In this document: piece by piece, positions 54,152 through 63,562 of the stretch
How the letters are laid out: each line of letters opens with the position of its first letter
Numbering within the stretch: the stretch's first letter is position 1
Assembly (NCBI GenBank): GCA_022508245.1
Contig: JAFLVO010000001.1
Span: forward strand, 558,001 to 622,000
Direction of reading: 5' to 3'
Source of the DNA: Clostridiales bacterium
GTDB taxonomy: Bacteria; Bacillota; Clostridia; Christensenellales; Borkfalkiaceae
DNA length: 64,000 nt
The notes under the pieces: model-generated
Databases searched by the model: none
What the model was told of the DNA's origin: nothing
Seen by the model: only the letters and a program-made list of their open reading frames with translations
Position numbers and translations under genes: made by a program

Positions 54152-56560
54152 ATGGCATATACTGATTTCAGCAAAATAGAAAAAAAATGGATTGAATATT
54201 GGGATAAGAATAAAACTTTTTCCGTGGACTTGCATGATTTTTCCAAGCCCAAGTTTTATATTCTCGACATGTTTCCCTACCCCTCCGGCGCAGGACTGCA
54301 CGTAGGTCACCCCGAGGGCTACACCGCAACAGATATTCTCGCAAGAATGAAAAGGATGCAGGGATACAACGTTTTGCACCCCATGGGCTTTGATAGCTTT
54401 GGACTTCCTGCCGAACAGTATGCAATCAAGACGGGAAACAATCCCGAGGGCTTTACTCAAAGAAATATTGAAAACTTTACAAAGCAGCTGAAAATGCTCG
54501 GTTTTTCTTACGATTGGGAAAAGCTTGTTTCGACCTGCGACCCCGCCTATTTTAAATGGACGCAGTGGATATTCAAACAGCTCTGCAAGGACGGGCTTGC
54601 CCGATATGTTGAAACACCCGTAAATTGGTGTGAAGAGCTCGGCACTGTGCTTGCAAACGACGAAATAGTTGACGGCAAGAGCGAGCGCGGCGGTTATCCT
54701 GTTGTTCGCAAAAATATGAAACAATGGGTAATAGACATCAATAAATATGCCGAAAAACTTCTGGAAGGACTCGATATGCTCGACTGGCCCGAGCCTTCCA
54801 AGATTGCGCAGAGAAATTGGATAGGAAAATCCGAGGGTGCAAACATCGATTTTAAAGTTGACGGCACTGACAAGTCTTTTACCGTATTTACAACCCGCTG
54901 TGATACCCTCTTCGGCGCTACCTACTGTGTGCTTGCCCCCGAGCATAAGCTAATAGCTGAAATCACAACCGATAACCAACGTGACGAAGTTGAAAAATAT
55001 AAAGCAATTTGCGCCTCCAAATCCGATTTGGAGAGAACAGACCTTAATAAAGAAAAAACCGGCGCATTTACGGGAGCCTATGCAATCAATCCCGCAAACG
55101 GAAGCAAAATTCCCATTTATATCTCCGACTATGTTTTAACTTCCTATGGCACGGGCGCAATCATGGCTGTTCCCGCACATGATCAGCGCGACTACGAATT
55201 TGCGAAGAAATTCAATATTCCCGTTATTGCAGTACTCGAAGGCGGAGATATTTCGGTTGAAGCCTTTGCCGGCGACGGCAAGCATATCAATTCCGAATTT
55301 TTAAACGGACTTGACAAGTCCACCGCTATTGAAAAAATGGCAAAATGGCTTGAAGAAAAAGGACTCGGGAAAAAGACTGTAACCTACAAGTTGCGCGAGT
55401 GGATATTCGCCCGTCAAAGATATTGGGGCGAACCTCTGCCCGTAATTCATCTTGAAAACGGAGAAACTGTTTTGCTTTCAGACGAACAGCTTCCCCTTAC
55501 GTTGCCTGAAATGAAGGACTACAAAGCGCGCGGCGGAAACGCGCCGCTTGAAAATGCGCAGGATTGGGTAAATGTTGAAGTTAACGGCATTAAGGGCAAG
55601 AGAGAAACGACTACGATGCCCGGTTCGGCGGGTTCTTCGTGGTACTTTTTGAGATACTGCGATCCGCACAACGACGAAAAATTTGCCGACTATGATTTAC
55701 TCAAATACTGGATGCCTGTAGATTACTATATGGGCGGTAAGGAGCATCTCGTTGGGCATCTTCTCTACTCCCGTTTCTGGAACAGATATCTTTATGAAAA
55801 AGGACTTGTTCCCTACGAAGAACCATTTAAAAAACTCTACCATCAAGGACTTATCCTCGGCGAGGACGGCAACAAAATGTCAAAGAGCCTCGGCAATGTC
55901 ATAAATCCCGATGACATAGTTTCGCAATTCGGCGCAGACGTTTTAAGAATGTACGAGATGTTCATGGGACCCGTTGCCGACAGTAAGCCTTGGTCTACAG
56001 CTAATATTGAGGGCGTTAAAAAGTTTATTGACAGAATTCACAGACTGTATTTCGAACTCAACGCAATATGCGATAAAGAAAACAAAAACCTTGAAAAAAT
56101 ATATCATCAGACGGTTAAAAAGGTTACCGAAGATTACGAGGCAATGAAAATAAATACGGCAATCTCGCAGATGATGATTTTCGTAAATGCAGTTTACAAA
56201 GAAATTTCCGACGGAAATACCTTCCCCAGAGAATACGCCGAGGGGCTTATCAAGCTTTTGAACCCCGTTATCCCCTTTATTACGGAAGAAATCTGGTCGA
56301 CCGTCCTCGGACACAATAAGACGATAGCCAACGAAAAATGGTGCGAATACGACGAAGCCAAATGCCTTGACGACGGTTTTGAATATGCTATTCAGATTAA
56401 CAGCAAAATCAAAGCCAAAATTACCGTTTCCGCAAATATTACTTCGGACGAAATGCAAAAGCTCGTTCTCTCTCACGAAGAAATTATTCCTTTTATAGAC
56501 GGCAAGCAAGTCAAGAAATTCATTTTCGTACCCAAACGCCTTGTAAATATTATCGTATAA
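54152..56560 (+). CDS. leuS: Leucine-tRNA ligase
   Basis: LeuRS charges tRNA-Leu. The 802-residue class I enzyme has the HIGH-region motif [16 protein letters not shown] (about residues 41-56) and a CP1 editing domain with [10 protein letters not shown]. The KMSKS motif appears in [12 protein letters not shown], and an anticodon-binding region follows. It is one of only two + genes in the right half of the window and diverges from thrS. GAGG precedes the ATG. A strong terminator follows. Unlike thrS, no T-box leader is present. Confidence 0.98.
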   Translation: MAYTDFSKIEKKWIEYWDKNKTFSVDLHDFSKPKFYILDMFPYPSGAGLHVGHPEGYTATDILARMKRMQGYNVLHPMGFDSFGLPAEQYAIKTGNNPEGFTQRNIENFTKQLKMLGFSYDWEKLVSTCDPAYFKWTQWIFKQLCKDGLARYVETPVNWCEELGTVLANDEIVDGKSERGGYPVVRKNMKQWVIDINKYAEKLLEGLDMLDWPEPSKIAQRNWIGKSEGANIDFKVDGTDKSFTVFTTRCDTLFGATYCVLAPEHKLIAEITTDNQRDEVEKYKAICASKSDLERTDLNKEKTGAFTGAYAINPANGSKIPIYISDYVLTSYGTGAIMAVPAHDQRDYEFAKKFNIPVIAVLEGGDISVEAFAGDGKHINSEFLNGLDKSTAIEKMAKWLEEKGLGKKTVTYKLREWIFARQRYWGEPLPVIHLENGETVLLSDEQLPLTLPEMKDYKARGGNAPLENAQDWVNVEVNGIKGKRETTTMPGSAGSSWYFLRYCDPHNDEKFADYDLLKYWMPVDYYMGGKEHLVGHLLYSRFWNRYLYEKGLVPYEEPFKKLYHQGLILGEDGNKMSKSLGNVINPDDIVSQFGADVLRMYEMFMGPVADSKPWSTANIEGVKKFIDRIHRLYFELNAICDKENKNLEKIYHQTVKKVTEDYEAMKINTAISQMMIFVNAVYKEISDGNTFPREYAEGLIKLLNPVIPFITEEIWSTVLGHNKTIANEKWCEYDEAKCLDDGFEYAIQINSKIKAKITVSANITSDEMQKLVLSHEEIIPFIDGKQVKKFIFVPKRLVNIIV

Positions 56561-56563
56561 TCA

Positions 56564-56595
56564 AAATCGCCCCGAATAAATCGGGGCGATTTTTT
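56564..56595 (+). terminator. Intrinsic terminator of leuS
   Basis: AAATCGCCCCGA and TCGGGGCGATTT form a perfect 12-bp stem followed by T's, four bases after the leuS stop. Confidence 0.95.
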
Positions 56596-56626
56596 AAATT
56601 AGCAATTCAAAAGTTACATACTATTG

Positions 56627-56655
56627 TTGTATTCTACTTTCTTTAATGATATAAT
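56627..56655 (+). promoter_or_regulatory. Promoter of the HTH decapeptide-repeat gene
   Basis: TTGTAT and a perfect TATAAT are separated by 17 bases, 28 bases upstream of the ATG. GAGG lies in between. Confidence 0.75.
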
Positions 56656-56682
56656 TGTGCAAGTTTATAGTGAGGTAAAATA

Positions 56683-57465
56683 ATGACGACAGGCGAAAAA
56701 ATTGCTAAATGCAGAAAAGAAAAATATTTAACCCAAACGCAACTTGCCGAAGAACTCGGTGTAACGCGTCAGGCGGTTTCACGCTGGGAAAGTGATTTAG
56801 CTTTTCCCGAAACGGACAACCTTTTAAAAATGAGTAAACTATTCGGCGTTAGCATGGATTGGATATTAAAATACGATGAAAGCGCACATACAGAACCCGA
56901 AAACAGAATAATTAAGTTTGATTTAAAAAATTTTTGTTTGGAATATAAAAGTAAAACTCATTTAGGCAAACTCCCCCTCGTACACGTAAATATCGGCATT
57001 GGTAAAACGGCAAAGGGCGTATTTGCTTTTGGTTTAACTTCAATCGGAATTGTTTCTTTCGGGCTTATGAGTTTGGGTATAATATCTTTTGGATTACTAT
57101 GTTTGGGATTGATTAGCTTTGCAAGTATTTCGGGCGGAGTTTTTGCTTTTGGCGGAGTCGCTCTTGGTTGTATGGCTTTCGGCGGTTTAGCAATAGGAAT
57201 TTATTCTGTCGGTGGCTGTGCTATCGGGCTGTTTGCCGTAGGAGGCTACGCCAACGCTTACTACGTTGCTATCGGAGACGTTGCCGTTGGACAAATCGCC
57301 GTCGGCAAAAGCAGTGCAAGCGGTACCGTCATAGAAATTCTTTTACCGCAATATGAAGAAATGAAACCCGAGCTTTACCAAAGGCTTGATGAAATACCGA
57401 AGTTCTGGTCACTCTTTACTAATCTAAGTAAGAAATATATTGAATTTTTTGTATTAAATAGTTAA
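56683..57465 (+). CDS. XRE-type HTH protein with ten C-terminal decapeptide repeats
   Basis: Residues 1-65 are a Cro/CI-type HTH (QTQLAEELGVTRQAVSRWES), as in small clostridial regulators. A short linker is followed, from residue 112 to about 209, by ten consecutive 10-residue repeats of the form G-x-x-[AS]-[FV]-G-x-x-x-x, rich in Gly, Phe, Ala and Ile. The regular period suggests a stacked beta structure or a membrane-inserted domain. The last 50 residues are soluble (EEMKPELYQRLDE). It is convergent with another HTH membrane protein, the two sharing a terminator. Which signal it senses is unknown. Confidence 0.85.
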   Translation: MTTGEKIAKCRKEKYLTQTQLAEELGVTRQAVSRWESDLAFPETDNLLKMSKLFGVSMDWILKYDESAHTEPENRIIKFDLKNFCLEYKSKTHLGKLPLVHVNIGIGKTAKGVFAFGLTSIGIVSFGLMSLGIISFGLLCLGLISFASISGGVFAFGGVALGCMAFGGLAIGIYSVGGCAIGLFAVGGYANAYYVAIGDVAVGQIAVGKSSASGTVIEILLPQYEEMKPELYQRLDEIPKFWSLFTNLSKKYIEFFVLNS

Positions 57466-57471
57466 TTAAAA

Positions 57472-57498
57472 ACGGGCGCGGAAAATATCCGCGCCCGT
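57472..57498. terminator. Shared bidirectional terminator of the two HTH genes
   Basis: ACGGGCGCGGA and TCCGCGCCCGT form an 11-bp GC-rich stem with a five-base loop between convergent genes, with A/T tracts on both sides. Confidence 0.9.
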
Positions 57499-57513
57499 AA
57501 ATTTTATTTAAAT

Positions 57514-58569
57514 TTAAGCATTTCTGTCTTTAATAGTTTTTGAAATTACGCTTGGAATAAAAGTGAATACCGAACCAATCATTGCCACCAATGCAACGAC
57601 AACCGTCGTAACAATAAATAACAAAATGGATATAATTCCGAGGAATAATTTTGTAACTATCATCCAAATAATCGAGTCGATTGTTAAACTAAATATAAAA
57701 CCGGGCAACTTAAACGTAAATCCGCCGGCGGTAAATATTGATTTTATAACTCCGCCCCACATAAATTGACTAATGAAGGTAAACGAAATAATTGCACCTG
57801 CAACCATAAACCCGAGGAAAAATCCGTTTTTACCGAGGGATAAATACATTATAAGATATAAAACGAAATTTACGACTGCAAATAACCCGCCTATTATAAG
57901 GGAAAGATTGCGGGTATATCCTTCAGTTTCATCATCAATAAAGCTATCTCTTAAATCGTTAATGAAGTCTGCAATAGAGTGAACAATTCCAAACAATGCA
58001 ATAGGAATAATCAACATCATGAAACCGTAAGCTTCTGCATCCTCGGGCGAACTTGAAAATGCGTTTACGGCTATAAAAACGTAGGCCGCTACAGCTAATA
58101 AAATACTGATAACAAGTTTTACGTCAAATCCGCCTCCAAGCTGCTCTCTGCGCGCCTTCTCTCTTGCATAGGTCTGCCTTCTCTCCGACTCTTCCCTTTC
58201 CTTTTGCCTTTGACGTTCAGCACGTTCGACACAACTTTTGCATATTATTTTTGGCGAAGCAGTATATTCGTCGTCATCCTTAAGCATTTTTCCGCATACG
58301 GTGCAAGTGCCTATGTAATTGGTAGTAGCAACGTTAACAGGTGCCTGCTCCTGCACTTGCGTCTGTGCAATTTCGCCGTCCTCCTCAAAATAGCTTAAAG
58401 GAACCTGAAAAAATCTTGCTAACTGCGACATCGTAGTAAAGTCGGGTAATGATTCTCCGCGCTCCCATTTGGAAACTGCCTGGTAGGTAACGTTTAAAAC
58501 CTTTCCTAAATCATCCTGCGTCATCCCGTTAGATTTTCTTAAATGTGCAATTTTTTCGCCGTAAGTCAT
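57514..58569 (-). CDS. XRE HTH - zinc ribbon - multi-TM protein
   Basis: A 351-residue regulator-like membrane protein. Residues 1-62 are an HTH (MTQDDLGKVLNVTYQAVSKWE). Residues 89-113 form a zinc-ribbon-like C-x2-C...C-x2-C cluster (CTVCGK and CKSC). A charged Arg/Glu-rich stretch follows at 114-145. About five or six TM helices fill the rest (KLVISILLAVAAYVFIA, LIIPIALFGIVHSIADF and others). This would be a DNA-binding domain tethered to the membrane. The ribosome-binding site AGAGGT is 13 bases from the ATG, which is long. It converges with the other HTH gene. The signal is unknown. Confidence 0.8.
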   Translation of the reverse strand: MTYGEKIAHLRKSNGMTQDDLGKVLNVTYQAVSKWERGESLPDFTTMSQLARFFQVPLSYFEEDGEIAQTQVQEQAPVNVATTNYIGTCTVCGKMLKDDDEYTASPKIICKSCVERAERQRQKEREESERRQTYAREKARREQLGGGFDVKLVISILLAVAAYVFIAVNAFSSSPEDAEAYGFMMLIIPIALFGIVHSIADFINDLRDSFIDDETEGYTRNLSLIIGGLFAVVNFVLYLIMYLSLGKNGFFLGFMVAGAIISFTFISQFMWGGVIKSIFTAGGFTFKLPGFIFSLTIDSIIWMIVTKLFLGIISILLFIVTTVVVALVAMIGSVFTFIPSVISKTIKDRNA

Positions 58570-58706
58570 CTTGTCGTATATACCTCTTTAAAATTTATAC
58601 TTCAATTTTACCCAAATTTTGCTAAAACTTCAATATTTTCTTCTCAACTGTTAGTAGAATTTCTGTATTTATTATTGAATTTAAGGTATTTTATATAAAT
58701 TTAAAA

Positions 58707-58740
58707 AAATCAGCCGAGCAAAAATTGCTCGGCTGATTTT
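58707..58740 (-). terminator. Intrinsic terminator of acpP
   Basis: AAATCAGCCGAGCAA and TTGCTCGGCTGATTT form a perfect 15-bp stem with a three-base loop, followed on the minus strand by T's, just after the acpP stop. Confidence 0.95.
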
Positions 58741-58755
58741 AATTTAACAAAAATA

Positions 58756-58977
58756 TTAAAGTGTTTCCAAAAGTTTTACAACATCGCCAACGGTTTTTAA
58801 ATCTCCGACCTTGTCTTCGGGAATTGTTTTACCTGTGTTATCTTCAAGCGTCATCAAAAGCTCTACAACGTCAAGTGAATCTGCGCCCAAATCTTTAACT
58901 ATTTCACTTTCGGGCTTAATATCCGCCGGTGAAATCCCAAGCTGATCGGCAAGTATTTTTGCAATTTCTTCTAACAT
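58756..58977 (-). CDS. acpP: Acyl carrier protein
   Basis: ACP carries growing acyl chains on a phosphopantetheine arm. The 73-residue acidic protein has the attachment motif DLGADSLDVVELLM with Ser at about residue 34 and four predicted helices. GGAGGAATT precedes the ATG. It stands alone between an HTH gene and tex, without other fatty acid synthesis genes, so it could be the housekeeping ACP or a dedicated one. Confidence 0.97.
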   Translation of the reverse strand: MLEEIAKILADQLGISPADIKPESEIVKDLGADSLDVVELLMTLEDNTGKTIPEDKVGDLKTVGDVVKLLETL

Positions 58978-59032
58978 AATAATTCCTCCAAAATTTAAGA
59001 ATATTTTACTTTATCAAATTAAAATTGTCAAG

Positions 59033-61195
59033 TTAATTGGCTTGTTTTTTAACCTGCTTCAGCGAGAGCCCTATGCGTTGTTTAGTTTTGTCTAGATTGA
59101 TTATTACAGCTTTTACCTGCTGTCCGACCTTTAAGACGTCGGATGGATGCTTTATATATCTGTCGGTAATTTCGGAAATATGTACAAGTCCGTCCTGATG
59201 CACGCCTATATCTATAAACGCGCCGAAGTCTATAACGTTTCTTACAGTTCCTTCTACTTCCATACCGACTTCGAGGTCCTCAATGCCGAGAATATCCCGC
59301 CTTAACTTTCTCTGGGGAAAGCTGTCACGGATATCTCTGCCGGGTTTGATGAGCTCGTTTACGATATCCTTCATCGTAGCCTTGTCAAGTTCGCACTCGG
59401 CACAAACCTTGTCCTCGCCGTATTCCTTGATTTTATCGGGAAGGTCCGAAAGCTTTCTCTCTTTAACGTCTTTTGCGGTATAACCGAAAAGATCAAGAAG
59501 TTTTTCCGCCTTTTCGTACGATTCGGGGTGTACGGCGGTGTTGTCCATAATATTATCGCCGTCGGTAATTCTCAAAAAGCCTGCGCACTGCTCATATGCC
59601 TTTGCACCAAGCTTTGAAACCTTCAGAAGCTGTGCTCGGGTTGAGAACTTGCCGTTCTGCTCGCGGTAAGCAACGATATTTTTAGCAATACCTGAGTTGA
59701 GACCTGAAACAAACTTCAAAAGCGAAACGCTCGCCGTGTTTAAATCAACACCTACGCTGTTTACGCAGTCCTCAAGCACGCCGCCAAGAACACTGTCAAG
59801 TCTCTTTTTTTCCATATCGTGCTGATACTGCCCTACGCCTATCGACTTGGGGTCTATTTTAATGAGCTCGGCAAGAGGGTCCTGAAGTCTACGCGCAATC
59901 GAAATTGCGGAGCGCATAGTCAAATCAAGGTCGGGGAATTCCTCTACTGCAAGAGGGCTTGCCGAGTACACGCTGGCGCCCGCCTCATTTACCACCGCAT
60001 AGCTTACGTCGCGGTCGATTTCCTTTATAAGCTCGGCGGCGAAAATCTCAGTTTCTTTGCTTGCCGTGCCGTTGCCTATCGAAATTATGTCAACATTGTG
60101 CTTTCCAATGAGCGCTTTGATAATTTTCTTGGAGCCTTCAATATCATTTTTTGGAGGAACGGGATAGATAACCGAAGTATCGAGAACCTTGCCTGTTTCG
60201 TCTACAACCGCGACCTTACAACCAGTACGGTATCCGGGGTCGAGTCCCAGCGTAACCTTTCCTTTTACAGGAGGTTGCAGTAAAAGGGGTCGAAGATTGA
60301 CTTCAAACATCTTTATTGCCTGCTCGGAGGCTTTATCGGTTAAAATTGCGCGGACTTCGCGCTCTATCGAGGGCTCGATAAGTCTGTCGTAGCCGTCATC
60401 AGCCGCCTCTTCTATAAGTTTTGAACAATCTGCGTTTCCGCCCGATTTTATATATTTTGCCATGCAAACGCGCTTTGCGATATCGGGATTGAAATAGAGC
60501 TTGACTTTGAGGCACTCTTCCTTTTCGCCTCTGTTTACTGCAAGAATTCTGTGGCTCTTGATTTCGGGCACGAGTTCGGAATAGTCGGCATACATGTCAT
60601 AAGTTCCCTTTTCGTCGGCTTTAACCATCTTGACCTGTAATTCGCCGTGATTTTCAAACAGTGCACGCAATTTTTTGCGAAGTTCGGCATTGTCGGAAAT
60701 AATTTCGGCAATGATATCCTTTGCGCCCTTTATAGCATCGTCAGCGTTAGCAACGCCCTTCTCTTCGTCTATGTATTTCGGAGCTTCGGCATAGGGATCG
60801 CCTTCCTGAGCAAGAATAAATTCTGAAAGAGGCTGTAACCCCTTTTCGATTGCAACGGATGCACGGGTCTTTTTCTTCTGCTTGAATGGACGGTAAACAT
60901 CCTCGACTTCCGTCATAGTCTGCGCGGCAGCAATCGAGGCTTGAATTTCATCAGTCATCTTGCCCTGCTCGGTTATGGCGTTTGCTATCTCTTCCTTGCG
61001 CTTTGCAAGGTTCTTAAGATATTCGTATCTGTCGTTAAGAGCACGCAGAACCTGGTCGTCTATTGCGCCCGTCATTTCCTTTCTGTATCGCGCTATGAAA
61101 GGTATTGTGTTGCCCTCGTCCAACAAATTCAAAATATTTTCTACATGGTCGGGGCGAAGTTTAAATTCTTCCGTAAGCTGCTGTGATATTTCCAT
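59033..61195 (-). CDS. tex: Tex, S1-domain RNA-binding transcription factor
   Basis: Tex is a highly conserved nucleic-acid-binding protein that affects transcription and toxin expression. The 720-residue protein has an N-terminal helical region (TIPFIARYRKEMTGAIDDQ), a YqgF-like RNase H fold (LGLDPGYRTGCKVAVVDETG), and helix-hairpin-helix motifs (IGVGQYQHDMEKKRLDSVL, KFVSGLNSGIAKNIVAYRE). A C-terminal S1 domain (VEGTVRNVIDFGAFIDIGV) completes it. The ATG is one base from the end of the alkylation-repair gene, so the two are co-transcribed. Confidence 0.97.
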   Translation of the reverse strand: MEISQQLTEEFKLRPDHVENILNLLDEGNTIPFIARYRKEMTGAIDDQVLRALNDRYEYLKNLAKRKEEIANAITEQGKMTDEIQASIAAAQTMTEVEDVYRPFKQKKKTRASVAIEKGLQPLSEFILAQEGDPYAEAPKYIDEEKGVANADDAIKGAKDIIAEIISDNAELRKKLRALFENHGELQVKMVKADEKGTYDMYADYSELVPEIKSHRILAVNRGEKEECLKVKLYFNPDIAKRVCMAKYIKSGGNADCSKLIEEAADDGYDRLIEPSIEREVRAILTDKASEQAIKMFEVNLRPLLLQPPVKGKVTLGLDPGYRTGCKVAVVDETGKVLDTSVIYPVPPKNDIEGSKKIIKALIGKHNVDIISIGNGTASKETEIFAAELIKEIDRDVSYAVVNEAGASVYSASPLAVEEFPDLDLTMRSAISIARRLQDPLAELIKIDPKSIGVGQYQHDMEKKRLDSVLGGVLEDCVNSVGVDLNTASVSLLKFVSGLNSGIAKNIVAYREQNGKFSTRAQLLKVSKLGAKAYEQCAGFLRITDGDNIMDNTAVHPESYEKAEKLLDLFGYTAKDVKERKLSDLPDKIKEYGEDKVCAECELDKATMKDIVNELIKPGRDIRDSFPQRKLRRDILGIEDLEVGMEVEGTVRNVIDFGAFIDIGVHQDGLVHISEITDRYIKHPSDVLKVGQQVKAVIINLDKTKQRIGLSLKQVKKQAN

Positions 61196-61196
61196 T

Positions 61197-61880
61197 TTAT
61201 CTCTTGATACCTTTTAAAAAGTTTTTTTGTTCGTCTGAAAGGCGATAGCTCTCCACCGCTTTCTGAATTGCTTTATTGTGTGTCTTTTTGTCTAAAATTT
61301 CAAGGCTTATATTATCCGTTAAAAATTCAACCGCCTTACTGTAATTTTTTACAAGTATTTCGGCAATAAGCCATGCCGTTGCCATATGTACGTAATAGTA
61401 ATTTAAATCAGCCTTTTTAATTGAGTCAAACAGTATTTGCAAATACTTCTCTTCTACGTAATAGTGTAATAAAGTCGTCAGGGCAAACCGCTGATAAAAC
61501 TCTTTATCTTCCGATAAATACTTGAAAATGTACGTCAAAAACTCATCCTTGTGTTTTTCTATACATTTTGGAGTAAAGCAGTCGCATGTTGCCCAGTTAT
61601 CTATGAGCGGTACGCATTTATCTATGTATTCAATAAATTTTTCATAAGGCAAAAGCGCCACCGCAGAAAGCTTTATAAAGGTAACTTCGTAGTAATCGTC
61701 GGGAAAAGATAAAAGCTCATCCACGGCATTTTTGTACTTTTTTGCAAACTTTTTCATTATAGGCGTACGAACGCCCAATACGTTGATATTTTCGTTCTTT
61801 AAAAGTTTTTTATGAAATTGTCTGTATTCTGAATCCTGCGAGGCTTTAAGTTCGGCCAAAAATTCTTCGTAAAGTATCAA
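61197..61880 (-). CDS. DNA alkylation repair protein (AlkD-like HEAT-repeat)
   Basis: A 227-residue AlkD-type HEAT-repeat protein thought to remove alkylated bases. Family segments visible are GVRTPIMKKFAKKY (about residues 35-48), WATCDCFTPKCIE, and the C-terminal WLIAEILVK. The start TTG at 61880 is preferred because GAGG lies six bases upstream; an in-frame GTG at 61892 would remove that spacing. It overlaps the end of the DNA glycosylase gene by about 35 bases, so the two repair genes are translationally coupled. Confidence 0.88.
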   Translation of the reverse strand: MILYEEFLAELKASQDSEYRQFHKKLLKNENINVLGVRTPIMKKFAKKYKNAVDELLSFPDDYYEVTFIKLSAVALLPYEKFIEYIDKCVPLIDNWATCDCFTPKCIEKHKDEFLTYIFKYLSEDKEFYQRFALTTLLHYYVEEKYLQILFDSIKKADLNYYYVHMATAWLIAEILVKNYSKAVEFLTDNISLEILDKKTHNKAIQKAVESYRLSDEQKNFLKGIKR

Positions 61881-62328
61881 ACCACACCTCACTCTTAAAA
61901 GTCGGATTGGCAGGGCTTGTGGACGGCAATTTTTCGTAGTTTATATCAATATTACCATAATTTTTTTGAAAAATTTCAAAAGCCGTACTGCCGTTTAGTA
62001 TTATAAAACTTATTTTTGAGTTTTGCAATACTTTTTCTAGACCCGCTATTTTGAAATTTTTAATCGTACTGTCCTTTGAACCCTCTATTTCGCACTCGGT
62101 CACGATATCCCAAAGCGCAATATTGTGACTTAACAAAAAATCAATTTTGTCCTCTCTAGTTTCGGGAATATCTTCTCCGAAAAAGGAGCAAACCGTCTTC
62201 CAGAAGCGGTTTTGCCTATTTCCGTAGTAAAAATCTACTTTTCTGCTCTTAACAGACGGAAAACTTCCCAAAATGAGAAGTTTACTGTCTTTATTGTATA
62301 CAGGCTCGAAGCCGAAAACCTTGTTCAT
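61846..62328 (-). CDS. DNA-deoxyinosine/uracil glycosylase (UDG superfamily)
   Basis: A 160-residue glycosylase of the group annotated as DNA-deoxyinosine glycosylase (related to MUG/UDG). The motif LILGSFPSVKSR (residues 18-29) is followed by FYYGNRQNRFWKTV. The C-terminal LPSTSPANP corresponds to the intercalation loop. It excises deaminated bases. It lies one base downstream of the M16 peptidase gene and overlaps alkD-like, forming a small base-repair pair. The exact substrate, hypoxanthine versus uracil, is inferred from the family only. Confidence 0.9.
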   Translation of the reverse strand: MNKVFGFEPVYNKDSKLLILGSFPSVKSRKVDFYYGNRQNRFWKTVCSFFGEDIPETREDKIDFLLSHNIALWDIVTECEIEGSKDSTIKNFKIAGLEKVLQNSKISFIILNGSTAFEIFQKNYGNIDINYEKLPSTSPANPTFKSEVWFDTLRRIFGRT

Positions 62329-62329
62329 A

Positions 62330-63562
62330 TTACAAAGGTTTATCGACTGCGCCTACGACTGCAGACGCTTTGCCCTTTTCGTCAAAATTCAAATCTATCG
62401 CATCGAACACGTCATTGAGCGTAACTGCAGAGATTCTGTTTACTCTGTCTTCGAAATTATACAATTTATCGTTATATAGAAGCTCCTTACCGAATAACAG
62501 CATCTGCGACGAGGTATTTTCCTGCGAGAATATAGATGACGCAATCAGCTGTTCCTTTCCGCGTATAAACTCATCTTCCGTAATGTTTTTCTTCTTAATC
62601 TGTTCTATGCATTTGTAAATTGCCTCTACTGATTGAAGGTACTTGTCCGAATTTACTCCCGCATATACGGTAAGTGCTCCGCACTCGTTGTAGGCAGAGA
62701 CGTATGAGTAGACTGTATATGCAAGTCCTAACTCCTCTCTCACTGTCTGAAATAGGCGTGACGACATGCTTCCGCCCAAAATAGCGTTCATAATCTGAGT
62801 TGCATCGAAAAGCTTATCATTTCGGTTGAGCGAGGGAAATGCAATTGCCAAATGAATTTGTTCTATCTCTTTTTTTCTGTAAAGCGACTGTCCGGCAAGA
62901 TTTACCGAGATTTCTCCACAATCAAAATTCTTTCTATTCAAATGCGAGAAATATTTTAATGCCAAATCCTCGGCAATCTTGATATTTATATTGCCGGCAA
63001 GCGAAATTACTATATTTTTGGTCGTGTAGTGCTTGGACATATACTCGTCTACGTCGGTTTTGGTAAAAGAATTTACATTTTCGCGCGTACCGAGAATATT
63101 TCTGCCGTACCCTCTTTCGCCGTAATATGCGCGGGATAAAACGTCGAGGCACAGGTCGTCGGGAGTGTCCTCGGTCATATTTATCTCTTCTATGATAACT
63201 CCCTTTTCCTTAACTGCCTCTTCCTCGGGAAAGGTACTGTTTAAAAAGAGATCGGCAAGAATTTCAAATGCCTCCGCCGCATGCGCCGTCGTGGACTTTG
63301 CGTAATAGCACGTACAGTCCTTGCCTGTGAAGGCATTCATCTGTGCGCCAATTCTGTCCATCTCGTCCGAAATGGCAAAGGCAGTGCGCTTTTTGGTGCC
63401 TTTGAACATCATATGTTCGATAAAATGCGAAATGCCGTCCTCTTTATCGGTTTCATACGCCGCCCCCGTGTGCACGAGTATGCCCATAGTGACCGACATT
63501 AAAGACGACATCTCATTGACTACAAGTCTTATTCCGTTAGGTAAAGTTTTAAAGTGTACCAT
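62330..63562 (-). CDS. M16 family zinc metallopeptidase (processing peptidase-like)
   Basis: A 410-residue M16 peptidase. The inverted zinc motif HFIEHMMFKGT (HxxEH, about residues 46-56) is followed by the distal Glu in GVIIEEINMTED, about 75 residues later. The C-terminal half is the inactive M16C-like domain with SMSSRLFQTVREELGLAYTVYS. There is no signal peptide, so it is cytoplasmic. The ATG shares its A with the stop of the deacetylase gene (TAATG), with GGAG inside that gene. In Firmicutes a similar peptidase lies near pnp and a deacetylase, which fits this neighbour. Confidence 0.95.
   Translation of the reverse strand: MVHFKTLPNGIRLVVNEMSSLMSVTMGILVHTGAAYETDKEDGISHFIEHMMFKGTKKRTAFAISDEMDRIGAQMNAFTGKDCTCYYAKSTTAHAAEAFEILADLFLNSTFPEEEAVKEKGVIIEEINMTEDTPDDLCLDVLSRAYYGERGYGRNILGTRENVNSFTKTDVDEYMSKHYTTKNIVISLAGNINIKIAEDLALKYFSHLNRKNFDCGEISVNLAGQSLYRKKEIEQIHLAIAFPSLNRNDKLFDATQIMNAILGGSMSSRLFQTVREELGLAYTVYSYVSAYNECGALTVYAGVNSDKYLQSVEAIYKCIEQIKKKNITEDEFIRGKEQLIASSIFSQENTSSQMLLFGKELLYNDKLYNFEDRVNRISAVTLNDVFDAIDLNFDEKGKASAVVGAVDKPL

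Noticed and set aside
54095..54946. 283-codon open frame on - opposite leuS
   Set aside because: leuS is unambiguous on + and this frame starts and ends without signals; it is a mirror frame.
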